Positions 26,725-34,868 of a DNA stretch of 64,000 nucleotides are shown piece by piece. Made by a program: the position numbers and the translations under genes. How positions within the stretch are numbered: position 1 is the first letter of the stretch; each line of letters opens with the position of its first letter. The notes under the pieces were generated by a model. That model saw nothing but the letters and a program-made list of their open reading frames with translations. It made no database searches and was not told the DNA's origin. Source of the stretch: Robiginitomaculum sp. (GTDB lineage Bacteria; Pseudomonadota; Alphaproteobacteria; Caulobacterales; Maricaulaceae). The DNA lies in the NCBI GenBank assembly GCA_021776565.1, contig JAJFFQ010000059.1:1-64000 (forward strand). The letters run 5' to 3'.

Positions 26725-28593
26725 TTGGGTACAGGGGACGTCGGCAAGGTCTTGAAAATAGGTGCGTTTAATGTTGACGGGCCGCGCAATCATCTTGTGC
26801 GAAGCGATAAGACCTATTCGCTAGAACCTCAAGTTATGAATTTACTTTATGTTCTGGCCGAGAGTCCCGGCGAAGTGTTATCCCGGGACACCCTTATAGA
26901 CCGTCTTTGGAAGGTGGAATTCGGCGGGGATGAAAGCCTGACCCGCGCCATCTCGATTTTAAGAAAAACTTTCAAAAAAGCAGGAGAAGATGACCCTTAT
27001 ATCGAAACAATTTACAAGCGCGGTTACCGGCTAAAAGCACCCGTCTCGAAAACGACCTCCAGGATCGAGAAAAAGGCAAAAGATATAATAACGGAGAAAG
27101 AATTATCCATTGCCGTATTGGCCTTTGAGGATATGAGCCGCAATAAAGACCAGCAATACTTTTCTGACGGCATATCTGAAGAAATAATCAATACACTGGT
27201 AAAGCTTCCATTTTTGCGCGTTACAGGGCGAACTTCGTCATTTTCCTTCAAGGGGGAAAGCACTTCAATTCGCGAAATTGCAACCACATTGAATGTGACC
27301 CATATACTGGAAGGCTCGGTACGCAAGCATGGCGACCAATTGCGCATAACGGTACAGCTTATTGACGGGATCAAAGATGAGCATATCTGGTCGGAAACAT
27401 TTGATGGGGTGCGTGATGATATTTTTGATCTACAAGAAAAAATCGCCTGTGCTGTCGAGCGTGAACTAAATTTTATATTTAGTGTGACTGACAGGGATCA
27501 ACCAGAACACCTGACAAATTCGATGACAAAAAGCACGCCAGCGTATGATTTTTTTATACATGGACGCGGACTAACCCAGCAACAGGATGGCCCTGACATA
27601 CTGCCCAGAGCCATAGAAATGCTGGAAAAAGCGGTATCAATTGATCCAGAATTTGCCGAAGCCTGGGCTTATCTGGCCCGGGCTAATTTCTATAGTCTAG
27701 AACATACGAAAGCGCCAAATTGGGCCGGTAATATTGTTGCCGGCAGACGGGCGTTAGGACGTGCGCTGAGTTTAAACCCTGATCTGGATTTAGCACACTC
27801 TACCCAAGCTTATCTTGCGTTATTGGATCTCAAAATTGATGAGCGGCTTGTTGCGTGTGAGAAAGCCCATAAACTAAATCCAAATTCTCCAATCTTTACC
27901 TACACATTTGGCAGTTCTCTTGCCTCAATCGGGCAATCAGAACGGGGGTTGGCGTTGATGGAAATCGCGATGAGCCAGGAACCATTATCGGCAAGCTGGA
28001 TAAATGGTTTGGGTCATCCAAAATTTGCGATGGGCGATTATGAAGGTGCAGCGGCTGATTACCAGCATAGCCTTGATTTGGGATTTGATGGTGCAATGTT
28101 CATGAAGGCAATCTTGTTGGGTCATTTGCATGGTTTAAAATCAGCTATTGATTTTTTAAAAGTGAATTTCAGACATATGGGTTCGCTTTCAAAGTCGATG
28201 GCACCGACCTCTTTGCTCCTCAGGTTGTATATCCATGCGTGCTATGGCAAGAACCAGCTTGCCCGCTGGCTGGTCTGTGTTGCCCAAAAAAACAAAATAA
28301 TGAACAAGAATACACAGCCCTCCGCCGGTCTTACATTCGTATCCTATGCGTTAGGGTATCCACAATTGTTTATGGATAGTGTGCAAAATCACCCGCACCC
28401 CTATTTGGGCGCGGCTTTGGCGCAATTATGGACGCCAACCGAAGACGCAAAGCGCATCCGCACCCACAATGATTTTCCACAATTCGCGCAGGACATTGGC
28501 CTCGTGCGCGCCTGGCAAACTTATGGCTGGCCAAAAAAAATACAGCCCATTGAAGGCACAAATGGTTCGGATGGACAGTTTATCTGCTCCTGA
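26725..28593 (+). CDS. Winged-helix DNA-binding protein with TolB-like and TPR regions
   Basis: A cytoplasmic regulator of 622 residues. The N-terminus (about 1-100) is an OmpR/CadC-type winged helix: SLEPQVMNLLYVLAESPGEV, LWKVEFGGDESLTRAIS and YIETIYKRGYRL. A TolB/FlgO-like domain follows (about 125-255; IAVLAFEDMS, YFSDGISEEI, YILEGSVRKHG), then a series of TPR-like repeats to about 560. No transmembrane helix is seen between the DNA-binding and sensor parts, unlike CadC. I choose TTG 26725, preceded 9 bp upstream by AGGGGG; the open frame extends to 26617 and GTG 26707 is an alternative. It is the first gene after mfd and may control the secreted proteins behind it, which is inference. Confidence 0.82.
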   Translation: MGTGDVGKVLKIGAFNVDGPRNHLVRSDKTYSLEPQVMNLLYVLAESPGEVLSRDTLIDRLWKVEFGGDESLTRAISILRKTFKKAGEDDPYIETIYKRGYRLKAPVSKTTSRIEKKAKDIITEKELSIAVLAFEDMSRNKDQQYFSDGISEEIINTLVKLPFLRVTGRTSSFSFKGESTSIREIATTLNVTHILEGSVRKHGDQLRITVQLIDGIKDEHIWSETFDGVRDDIFDLQEKIACAVERELNFIFSVTDRDQPEHLTNSMTKSTPAYDFFIHGRGLTQQQDGPDILPRAIEMLEKAVSIDPEFAEAWAYLARANFYSLEHTKAPNWAGNIVAGRRALGRALSLNPDLDLAHSTQAYLALLDLKIDERLVACEKAHKLNPNSPIFTYTFGSSLASIGQSERGLALMEIAMSQEPLSASWINGLGHPKFAMGDYEGAAADYQHSLDLGFDGAMFMKAILLGHLHGLKSAIDFLKVNFRHMGSLSKSMAPTSLLLRLYIHACYGKNQLARWLVCVAQKNKIMNKNTQPSAGLTFVSYALGYPQLFMDSVQNHPHPYLGAALAQLWTPTEDAKRIRTHNDFPQFAQDIGLVRAWQTYGWPKKIQPIEGTNGSDGQFICS

Positions 28594-28701
28594 TTGCAAA
28601 ACCGGGCGCGACCAAACCATCAGAAAACCATCAGGATTTGTTTTTTGTGCATGTCCATAAAAACCCTGCGAGTGCGACTAAATCTCAAGTGGAGCTAAAT
28701 T

Positions 28702-30477
28702 ATGCCTTTTCCGAATCCCAAAATGCGGCACAAACCGAAACTTCTCATCTTGAAATTCCTTATCTTGCTAATTGGCGCACTGTGTACCAGTGGCGCGGCC
28801 TATGCCGCTTACCCCTACGCCCGGGTGACCAACAATACACCCTACACCGTAACCGGCGAGGTTCAGTATGTCTCGCTAGCGTGTAGTGATGACAGCTACA
28901 CGGTCGCACCGGGACAGACCTGGACGGCATCCAGCCGGGGCGTTTGCCTGATTGATGACATTACCGGAACCATGGTCGGCGCGGTTGGGGAATTCGGTGA
29001 AAAAACCACGATCGTCAATTACAACGCGTCACCAGCCACCTCCTATTCCCGGTTTCAAATCAATGCGTGGAGCGGCTCCTACAGGATTTTTTCTGAAGAC
29101 GAGTGGAATGATGTCAGCGATATAAAACATGGTAAAAGCCCCGGATTTTACTTTGTCAACAAAACCGCCTGGCCGCTCACCTATTCACTGGATCAGGTTG
29201 GTTGCCTGCATCATGGTATTATCCCGACCGGCGAGGGAGAAGGCGGTAAATTGAAAGTTGATACCGGTGCGGTCTGGTTTACCTTGAAAATTGCCATCCA
29301 GCCGGACGGCGTTGATCCGGTATCAAACTGGGATTGTGTGAAACCTGTGGCCGAACTGGTTGCAGACGTGGCCATGGCAGCGGTTACGGGCGGCGGAACC
29401 GCAGTGGCCAAAGCCGGCGGCAAGGTTGTGGTCAAAACTGTGGTCAAGGAGGTCGTGAAATCCGGGGTCAAAAAGGCGATAAAGTCTGCGGCCAAAAAAG
29501 TAATCAAGGACTTGGCGAAAGACGAATTGGGCAAATTACTCACCGGAGCCGGCAGCGTTGAGCTGTATGGGCAATATGCAGGTTATGAATGGCCGTTTCG
29601 TTGTGACGAAATGCCGGAATATCATATTATTGGCGGCCCTGAACCTGAACGCGATGAAGATGGCGTTATCTATTTGAAGCGCGGCGCGCCTTTCAAGGTC
29701 ATGAAAGTCAATGATTGCGGTGATGATATGATGCTCGCTTCAAAGCGATCCATGGAATCAGATCAAAGCTCGTTTAGTGACTGGCCTGGCGGCGGGGCAA
29801 ATAATCTGCAAGAAACTGGCGATCCATCTTGCGTCACTTTTTATAAAGGTACAAATGGCGGCGGCGCATCTCTACAGCTTTGTGGTGCTGCCAATAACTG
29901 GTCGAAATATATTAACCTTGGCGGTGCGGGAACTAACTTCCACGGTCAGGTTCAGAGCTTCAAATGTAATTCCGGCATAAAGTCCGTGCAGTTCATTAAT
30001 GGCAACGCTAACCCCATGGGCCGTCATAATGAGTCTTGCAAAGGGGGCAATGTCGTTAACCCTAATCCGTGGGTGAAAGCGCAAGCCACGGGAGTCAGTA
30101 TATGGCAAGGTTATTGTTGCGGCGAAGGACCGAACGCAGCAGCGGCTCGTATGGCTGACGCTAAAAAAGCCGCTGAACGAGAGCCCACATGCGCCACGTT
30201 CTCATCTGAACCATGGGGTAAAGGGACCTCCCTTAAACTTTGCGGTCAAGATAATTGGAATAAATATACAAACCTTGGAGGTCCTGGTATTGATCTTCAT
30301 GGTAAAGTAAAAAGTGTTTTTTGTAATTCCGGAATAGGAACGCTCCAGTTCTTGAATGGCAATGCAAACCCGATGACTGTGCATAGTGTGTCTTGCACAG
30401 ATGGGCCTTGGCTCCACCCGAAGGCATTCATTACAAGCAGTGCCACGGGCGTTAAGTTTCACCCGAGCTATAAGTAG
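28702..30477 (+). CDS. Secreted Cys-rich protein with two crystallin-like repeats
   Basis: The 591-residue product has a signal peptide (about 1-36, cleavage after AYA) and a GGAG ribosome binding site. An N-terminal Cys-containing domain (about 37-210) is followed by an Ala/Val/Lys-rich amphipathic stretch (about 213-286) with KVVVKTVVKEVVKSG and KKAIKSAAKKVIKD. Two homologous repeats begin at Cys377 and Cys497; shared residues include LCG, NW-KY-NLGG, HG-V-S, CNSGI, QF-NGNANPM and SC. Their CxxF...G-SL-LCG pattern recalls beta/gamma-crystallin or peptidase-inhibitor I36 domains, but I cannot prove this. The amphipathic part could be membrane-active. Role unknown. Confidence 0.72.
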   Translation: MPFPNPKMRHKPKLLILKFLILLIGALCTSGAAYAAYPYARVTNNTPYTVTGEVQYVSLACSDDSYTVAPGQTWTASSRGVCLIDDITGTMVGAVGEFGEKTTIVNYNASPATSYSRFQINAWSGSYRIFSEDEWNDVSDIKHGKSPGFYFVNKTAWPLTYSLDQVGCLHHGIIPTGEGEGGKLKVDTGAVWFTLKIAIQPDGVDPVSNWDCVKPVAELVADVAMAAVTGGGTAVAKAGGKVVVKTVVKEVVKSGVKKAIKSAAKKVIKDLAKDELGKLLTGAGSVELYGQYAGYEWPFRCDEMPEYHIIGGPEPERDEDGVIYLKRGAPFKVMKVNDCGDDMMLASKRSMESDQSSFSDWPGGGANNLQETGDPSCVTFYKGTNGGGASLQLCGAANNWSKYINLGGAGTNFHGQVQSFKCNSGIKSVQFINGNANPMGRHNESCKGGNVVNPNPWVKAQATGVSIWQGYCCGEGPNAAAARMADAKKAAEREPTCATFSSEPWGKGTSLKLCGQDNWNKYTNLGGPGIDLHGKVKSVFCNSGIGTLQFLNGNANPMTVHSVSCTDGPWLHPKAFITSSATGVKFHPSYK

Positions 30478-30590
30478 TTATGAGGGAATAAAGCCGTGAA
30501 ATATTGCGGTAAATAAGTTTCCACAGCCCCGCCATTTCACATTGATGGTGGCGGGGATTGTACCAAGGCGTATGCTCGCCTCTACAGTAA

Positions 30591-30974
30591 ATGCAGGTCT
30601 TTTTGAAAAATGGACAAAGCTCAAAGGACATAATATGGAACAATATTTCAAACGCGCAGGCGCAATTTTCCAATTTTTCAGGTGCCAACCTCCTCTTTGC
30701 CAATTTACACGGGGTTGACCTCGAAGGGTCAGATTTGGGTGAAGCCATTCTCACCGGAACCAATTTGGCGGAATCGAACTTGATGAAAGCTGTCCTTGCA
30801 AATGTTGTCTTATCCGACACTATTTTAACCGGAGTTTGGATGCCAAATACTAATCTGACAGGGGCCGTTTTGGATGGGACGGACTTGACGAATTCTGATA
30901 TGACAGATGCTATTGTGGATAATGGTGCTTTGGATAACGCCAAGCTTTGCGCGACTTTTCTGCCAAATGGTTGA
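30591..30974 (+). CDS. Pentapeptide-repeat protein
   Basis: A 127-residue protein whose middle (about 25-120) follows the A(N/D)LxX five-residue rhythm: GANLLFANLHGVDLEGSDLG, then TGTNLAESNLMKAVLANV and LDGTDLTNSDMTDA. Such repeats fold into a right-handed quadrilateral beta-helix. No signal peptide is seen. Some members protect DNA gyrase, most have unknown roles. The start ATG at 30591 has only a weak ribosome binding site. It sits between two genes for Cys-rich exported proteins on the same strand. Confidence 0.75.
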   Translation: MQVFLKNGQSSKDIIWNNISNAQAQFSNFSGANLLFANLHGVDLEGSDLGEAILTGTNLAESNLMKAVLANVVLSDTILTGVWMPNTNLTGAVLDGTDLTNSDMTDAIVDNGALDNAKLCATFLPNG

Positions 30975-31019
30975 CCAAACACGCGCGATTGCACCACTCG
31001 AAACAGGAGTATCCAGAAG

Positions 31020-31433
31020 ATGATTAGAAGCCATAAAAAATATCTTATTTCACTAAGTCTAGTCACCATATTGGCGGGGTGCACATCCCCGCCAACCCCG
31101 CCTATGCAATGGTCATGCCGGAATACTGCGGTCGAAATTTCTTGCCAGGGCGACACTTGTGATGTGACCCAGGTCGGTGAATTTACGCCCATGGAATTGA
31201 CTTTAGATGCGGATGGCGGATTGTCTCTATGCGCCTATTCGGGCTGCTGGAGCGGCAAAGCGGAAAATATCTCTACCGCCGGAAACTATTTTTCCGTCAT
31301 AGGTATTGGATTGCCTTGGTCTGGTACAAGCGGTGCTTCAGCAGACATCTCTGCAACACTGAATATGAAAACCATGTTCGCAACACTCCTGACAGATGAT
31401 TATGCCCACCCTATGACCTGCAAAGTATCATAA
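31020..31433 (+). CDS. Small Cys-rich lipoprotein of unknown function
   Basis: A 137-residue lipoprotein: positively charged start, hydrophobic helix and lipobox LAGC (Cys about residue 21), followed by a Pro-rich linker. Six further Cys residues occur in the mature part (WSC, ISC, DTC, SLC, SGC, MTC), suggesting three disulfides. CAGGAG lies about 10 bp before the ATG. I recognise no family. With the 591-residue Cys-rich secreted protein it makes an exported pair in the block after mfd. Confidence 0.72.
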   Translation: MIRSHKKYLISLSLVTILAGCTSPPTPPMQWSCRNTAVEISCQGDTCDVTQVGEFTPMELTLDADGGLSLCAYSGCWSGKAENISTAGNYFSVIGIGLPWSGTSGASADISATLNMKTMFATLLTDDYAHPMTCKVS

Positions 31434-31488
31434 TCCTGCCATGCAAGGTCGCGCGGTAATCAAGTGATTTAATAAATGCTCAGGCGCT

Positions 31489-31545
31489 ATGCAACAAGCG
31501 ATGCGGGAAATAGTGGCGCTGGTGGATTAGGGGCAGGGATTGCTT
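31489..31545 (+). pseudogene. Diverged relic of the mfd 3' end
   Basis: Reading in frame from about 31489 gives AMQQAMREIVALVD and a TAG at 31528-31530, close to the Mfd ending ENAVREIAALVD plus TAG. At the DNA level CGGGAAAT and TGGTGGATTAGGG are identical to 26570-26596 and the next bases (GCAGG...TGCT) also align. No other part of mfd is present here. I read this as a leftover of an mfd C-terminus, making the interval 26.6-31.5 kb an insertion or replacement. Confidence 0.6.
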
Positions 31546-31550
31546 TTTTC

Positions 31551-31629
31551 CATGCTTCGACAAGCTCAGCATGAGGGTTTTATTTTATCCACTAATCCTC
31601 ATGCTGAGCTTGTCGAAGTATCAGGGTGA
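31551..31629. repeat. Dispersed TTCGACAAGCTCAGCATGAGG palindrome, copy 2
   Basis: CATGCTTCGACAAGCTCAGC near 31551 is matched by the inverse GCTGAGCTTGTCGAAGTATC near 31602-31622; the loop is about 20 bp of A/T-rich sequence. The long stem could act as a terminator or mRNA stabiliser between the relic mfd end and the nitronate-monooxygenase-like gene. Same family as copies at 2675 and 55493. Confidence 0.8.
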
Positions 31630-31686
31630 GTTTATGTCAGTGTGATATAGTAAACAGTGTCCAAATTTTTTTTGGGAGTTTGTATT

Positions 31687-32649
31687 TTGTCATTACCGTC
31701 TGTTTTGAAGGATCGTCTGCGTTTGCCTCTTATCGGTGCGCCGATGTTTATTCTCTCCGGCCCGGAGCTGGTTATTGCCCAGTGCAAAACCGGTATCGTT
31801 GGTGCGTTTCCTTCTCTTAATGCGCGCCCTATTGAACAGCTTGATGACTGGCTGGTACAGATCAGGGAAGAGCTGGCAAACCATGACGCAGCAAACCCGG
31901 ATGCGCCCTCTGCCCCCTTTGCCGTGAACCAGATTGTGCATCGCTCCAACGCCCGGCTGGAAGAAGACGTAGCCCTGTGTGTCAAGCACAAGGTACCGAT
32001 TGTGATTACGTCATTGGGCGCACGCGGGGAAGTTTTTGAGGCGGTACATTCCTATGGTGGGCTTTGTCTGCACGATATTATCAACAATCGCTTTGCCCAT
32101 AAAGCTATTGAGAAAGGTGCCGACGGCCTGATTGCGGTTGCAGCCGGGGCAGGGGGCCATGCCGGGCCTCTTTCGCCGTTTGCGTTAATTCAGGAAATAC
32201 GCGACTGGTTTGATGGGCCACTATTGCTGTCCGGCTCCATTGCCACCGGCGGTGCCATATTGGCCGCACAAGCCATGGGTGCAGATATGGCCTATGCCGG
32301 TTCCCTGTTTATCGCCACAAGGGAAGCCCGTGCGCAAGAGGCTTATAAACAGATGGTGGTAGATTCAGGGGCAGAAGACATTGTCAATTCGTCGCTCTTT
32401 ACCGGCATCCATGGTAATTATCTGGCCCCCTCAATCCGTGCTGCCGGTCTTGATCCCACCAACTTGCCTGAGGCCGACCCCAGCGCGATGAGTTTTGGTT
32501 CTGGCGGTAAATCCGACGCCAAGGCCTGGCGCGATATTTGGGGCTGTGGGCAGGGTATTGGCGCCATTCATGATGTGCCGCCAGTTGCGGATTTGGTTGC
32601 GCGTCTGAGAGAACAATATGAAGCGGCCAAAGCCCGGGTATGTGGGTAG
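31687..32649 (+). CDS. Nitronate monooxygenase-like FMN protein
   Basis: A 320-residue TIM-barrel flavoprotein of the nitronate monooxygenase/2-nitropropane dioxygenase family. Typical parts are LIGAPMFILSGPELVIAQCK, GIVGAFPSLNARP, the FMN loop AAGAGGHAGPLSPFAL and SGSIATGGAILAAQAMGADMAYAGSLFIAT. It may detoxify nitronates such as propionate-3-nitronate. I pick TTG 31687, with GGGAG about 9 bp upstream; a GTG at 31657 is also open but adds residues not seen in the family. Convergent with the DUF465 gene, 8 bp apart. Confidence 0.9.
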   Translation: MSLPSVLKDRLRLPLIGAPMFILSGPELVIAQCKTGIVGAFPSLNARPIEQLDDWLVQIREELANHDAANPDAPSAPFAVNQIVHRSNARLEEDVALCVKHKVPIVITSLGARGEVFEAVHSYGGLCLHDIINNRFAHKAIEKGADGLIAVAAGAGGHAGPLSPFALIQEIRDWFDGPLLLSGSIATGGAILAAQAMGADMAYAGSLFIATREARAQEAYKQMVVDSGAEDIVNSSLFTGIHGNYLAPSIRAAGLDPTNLPEADPSAMSFGSGGKSDAKAWRDIWGCGQGIGAIHDVPPVADLVARLREQYEAAKARVCG

Positions 32650-32657
32650 GTCTGACC

Positions 32658-32894
32658 CTAAGCCTCAATCATTGTTGTCAGCTCGTCCAGCAAGGTAATG
32701 CGATGTAGTTTCAATTCTTTCATCATTGCATGACTGCGATCTGTACCGCGAGTTTCAATACGGTGAACGCGCCTGTTTAACTCATGGTATTCGTCAAAAA
32801 GCCGTGCAAAATGAGTGTTGCCCAGTTTTAATTCGTGTATACGATCCGCTTTATCCGGAAATTTCTGGGCCAGTTCGTGCTGGACGTGTGTCAT
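32658..32894 (-). CDS. DUF465 (YdcH-like) small coiled-coil protein
   Basis: The ATG at 32894 follows GGGAGGAAACGC and gives 78 residues: HELAQKFPDKADRIHELK, then FARLFDEYHELNRRVHRIE and LKLHRITLLDELTTMI. That is the DUF465/YdcH pattern, a short two-helix protein of unknown role common in proteobacteria. A longer open frame to 32963 has no family support. Confidence 0.88.
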   Translation of the reverse strand: MTHVQHELAQKFPDKADRIHELKLGNTHFARLFDEYHELNRRVHRIETRGTDRSHAMMKELKLHRITLLDELTTMIEA

Positions 32895-32997
32895 GCGTTT
32901 CCTCCCTGTTACATAAGGGTAGGTTATTGCAGGATTGAGCTTTGTGGCATGTGACAAAAGCACTCTTGACGTGAGATGGAAACGTACCTAAGGCAAT

Positions 32998-34221
32998 TTA
33001 TTCATCAGCAGCAGGGCGTGTACAGCCTTCCTCAACACCAGCCTCTATGATCCAGGCCTGGCTGCCAGATTTGTGCTCAAATGTGCGTTTTGCGCAAATA
33101 CTTATCTCCTGAGGCCGGGTTTCTCCATCAGCAGTTTTTAGCCAGCTTTTATTGTTGGTTATGACAAACACTTTTGCAGGATCATCGCTCTCTTCAGTTT
33201 CCTGTTCTTCTTTGGATTGCAATTCAACAACCTGGCTTCCGTTGGGCTTAATGTTACATTTTCCCTTGGTCTGGTTTTCCCGATAAATACAGAGAATTTG
33301 GTCTGTGTTATTGATGATGCCAATGCGTGCTGTCGTTGTTGCTTTGCGACGCTCTACATAGGCATCTGCCACTAGGCGCATGTTTATTATGCTAATTTTA
33401 CTGCCTGAAATTTCCTTGAGAACCTCAGTGGTATTTTTTTCAAATGCAATTTTATCGGCGTCACTCATTTGGATACAACCATTGTCAAATCCCTTTTTCA
33501 CCGGATCAAAAGTTGCGCTTATGACTTTGCGATATGTGTCGATGCCAGGCATGGCTGCGCGTCGTGCCAGCAGCAAGGTTTCCCATTCTGTGGTAAAGTC
33601 CTGTTCCAGGTCGATCGCCAGATTTACCGCAAGTCTGGCTTTGTTATAGGCCGCAATATTGTCATCATGTTTCAGGCTGTGGGCTTTGGCCTTGGCATCG
33701 GCTTCTTTATGGGCGCTGTCTAATGCCATACACGTGGCAGGATCAGGGTTTTTGCTCATTTCAGCATAGCGTATGTTCCAGTTGTCTTGCATTGAGTTTA
33801 GCATTTTGATGCCATCTTCGTAATGGCTGGCACCAGCGATACGTCTTTGTTCAACCTCAGCAGCAGTCATAGTCGTGCAACCCGCCTGAACGTAATTTTG
33901 CATGAGAGCAAAGCCGGTATTGAGCGTTTTCAAGGCGTCTTGGGCAAGGGGCAAAACATTATCGCGGGCAAGCAGAACATTAGCCCAAAGCGTATCTAGG
34001 TTCTCACCGTTCTGTGCCGCTTCATTGGCTAACCCGATGCGGGCATCAATGTCTGTGGCACTACGCTCATAAGCCACGCGTGAGACGTCAATCTGTTCCT
34101 GAGCGCCTTCGACTTCGGCGGTTAGCTGATTGCATAGATCAGTGTCAACCTGTGCAATGGCGGCGGGGGCGCTGAAGATCATTAACAGGCATAATGAGGC
34201 GAGGTGATAAGTTTTGAACAT
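32998..34221 (-). CDS. Secreted protein of unknown function
   Basis: The ATG at 34221 gives 407 residues with a signal peptide (about 1-22, cleavage after AIA). The mature part is largely helical with repeated LA/ARD-rich segments and several isolated Cys; two internal stretches, EQIDVSRVAYERSATDIDAR and ...KAHSLKHDDNIAAYNKARL..., look like a duplicated helical unit, both followed by a line of LLARR/LLARD and DAL/DTY. The last ~100 residues are more mixed and contain NNTDQILCIYREN and CAKRTFEHKSGSQAWIIEAG, perhaps a beta domain. No family recognised. It starts 24 bp after the end of the broken thymidine kinase gene. Confidence 0.7.
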   Translation of the reverse strand: MFKTYHLASLCLLMIFSAPAAIAQVDTDLCNQLTAEVEGAQEQIDVSRVAYERSATDIDARIGLANEAAQNGENLDTLWANVLLARDNVLPLAQDALKTLNTGFALMQNYVQAGCTTMTAAEVEQRRIAGASHYEDGIKMLNSMQDNWNIRYAEMSKNPDPATCMALDSAHKEADAKAKAHSLKHDDNIAAYNKARLAVNLAIDLEQDFTTEWETLLLARRAAMPGIDTYRKVISATFDPVKKGFDNGCIQMSDADKIAFEKNTTEVLKEISGSKISIINMRLVADAYVERRKATTTARIGIINNTDQILCIYRENQTKGKCNIKPNGSQVVELQSKEEQETEESDDPAKVFVITNNKSWLKTADGETRPQEISICAKRTFEHKSGSQAWIIEAGVEEGCTRPAADE

Positions 34222-34244
34222 GATGAACTCCGTACTGAATACTC

Positions 34245-34829
34245 TTATATTTTTGCAAGTTGTTGTGTTTTCCAGTGGCGGCGGCACAGGGAAATATACT
34301 GCTCATTGCCGCCAATATGAACTTGCGCACCTGTTTGCACGGGATGGCCATGTTCATCAAGGCGCAACACCATAATCGCCTTGGCCCCACACCAGCAAAT
34401 GGTGCGAATTTCTCGCAATTGATCGGCGATGGCCAACAGGGTTTCACTACCGGGAAACAGTTTGCCCTGAAAATCGGTGCGCAAGCCATAACATAAAACC
34501 GGTATACCAAGGTCGTCGGCAATGCCGGCCAGTTGCCAGACCTGTGTGGGTGTCAAAAATTGCGCTTCATCAACGAGAACGCAATCAAGTGGTGCCTCTG
34601 TGTGCAGGGTTTGCACTTTATCGTGCAAGTCATCCGCATCCTCAAAAGAAAAGGCATCCTTGGCAATACCAATGCGAGAGGCGATACGCCCTGTTCCGGC
34701 ACGACCGTCAATGGCTGCGGTCAGCAGACAGGTCAACATGCCGCGTTCTTCATAATTGTGAGCGGCCTACAGTAACACTGTGGACTTGCCCGCATTCATG
34801 GCGGCATAGCTAAAATAGAGCTTGGACAT
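34245..34829 (-). pseudogene. tdk: Thymidine kinase interrupted by an in-frame amber codon
   Basis: Read through, the frame from ATG 34829 to the TAA at 34245 encodes 194 residues of a type II thymidine kinase: MSKLYFSYAAMNAGKST (P-loop), DCVLVDEAQFLT, GLRTDFQGKLFPGS, a zinc region TICWCGAKA and SLCRRHW, and the lasso VHIGGNEQYIS. Codon 21 is TAG (34767-34769) where homologues of the segment VLLQAAHNYEERGM have Gln (CAG), a one-base C-to-T change. No other lesion is seen, and downstream of the stop the sequence is intact. The next in-frame ATG (34739) would lose the P-loop, so a reinitiated product should be inactive. A sequencing error, recent loss or amber read-through are the options. Confidence 0.9.
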
Positions 34830-34868
34830 GCTTTCCCCGATTAACAGACCCTAGTTTAGGTCGGCACG

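Noticed and set aside
28702-30477. Bacteriocin or known pore-forming toxin
   Set aside because: The Lys/Val-rich segment is suggestive, but no known toxin motif, immunity gene or dedicated exporter can be identified.
34245-34739. Functional short thymidine kinase from the internal ATG
   Set aside because: This start lies after the P-loop, which is essential for ATP binding; the upstream frame with a single TAG explains the gene better.
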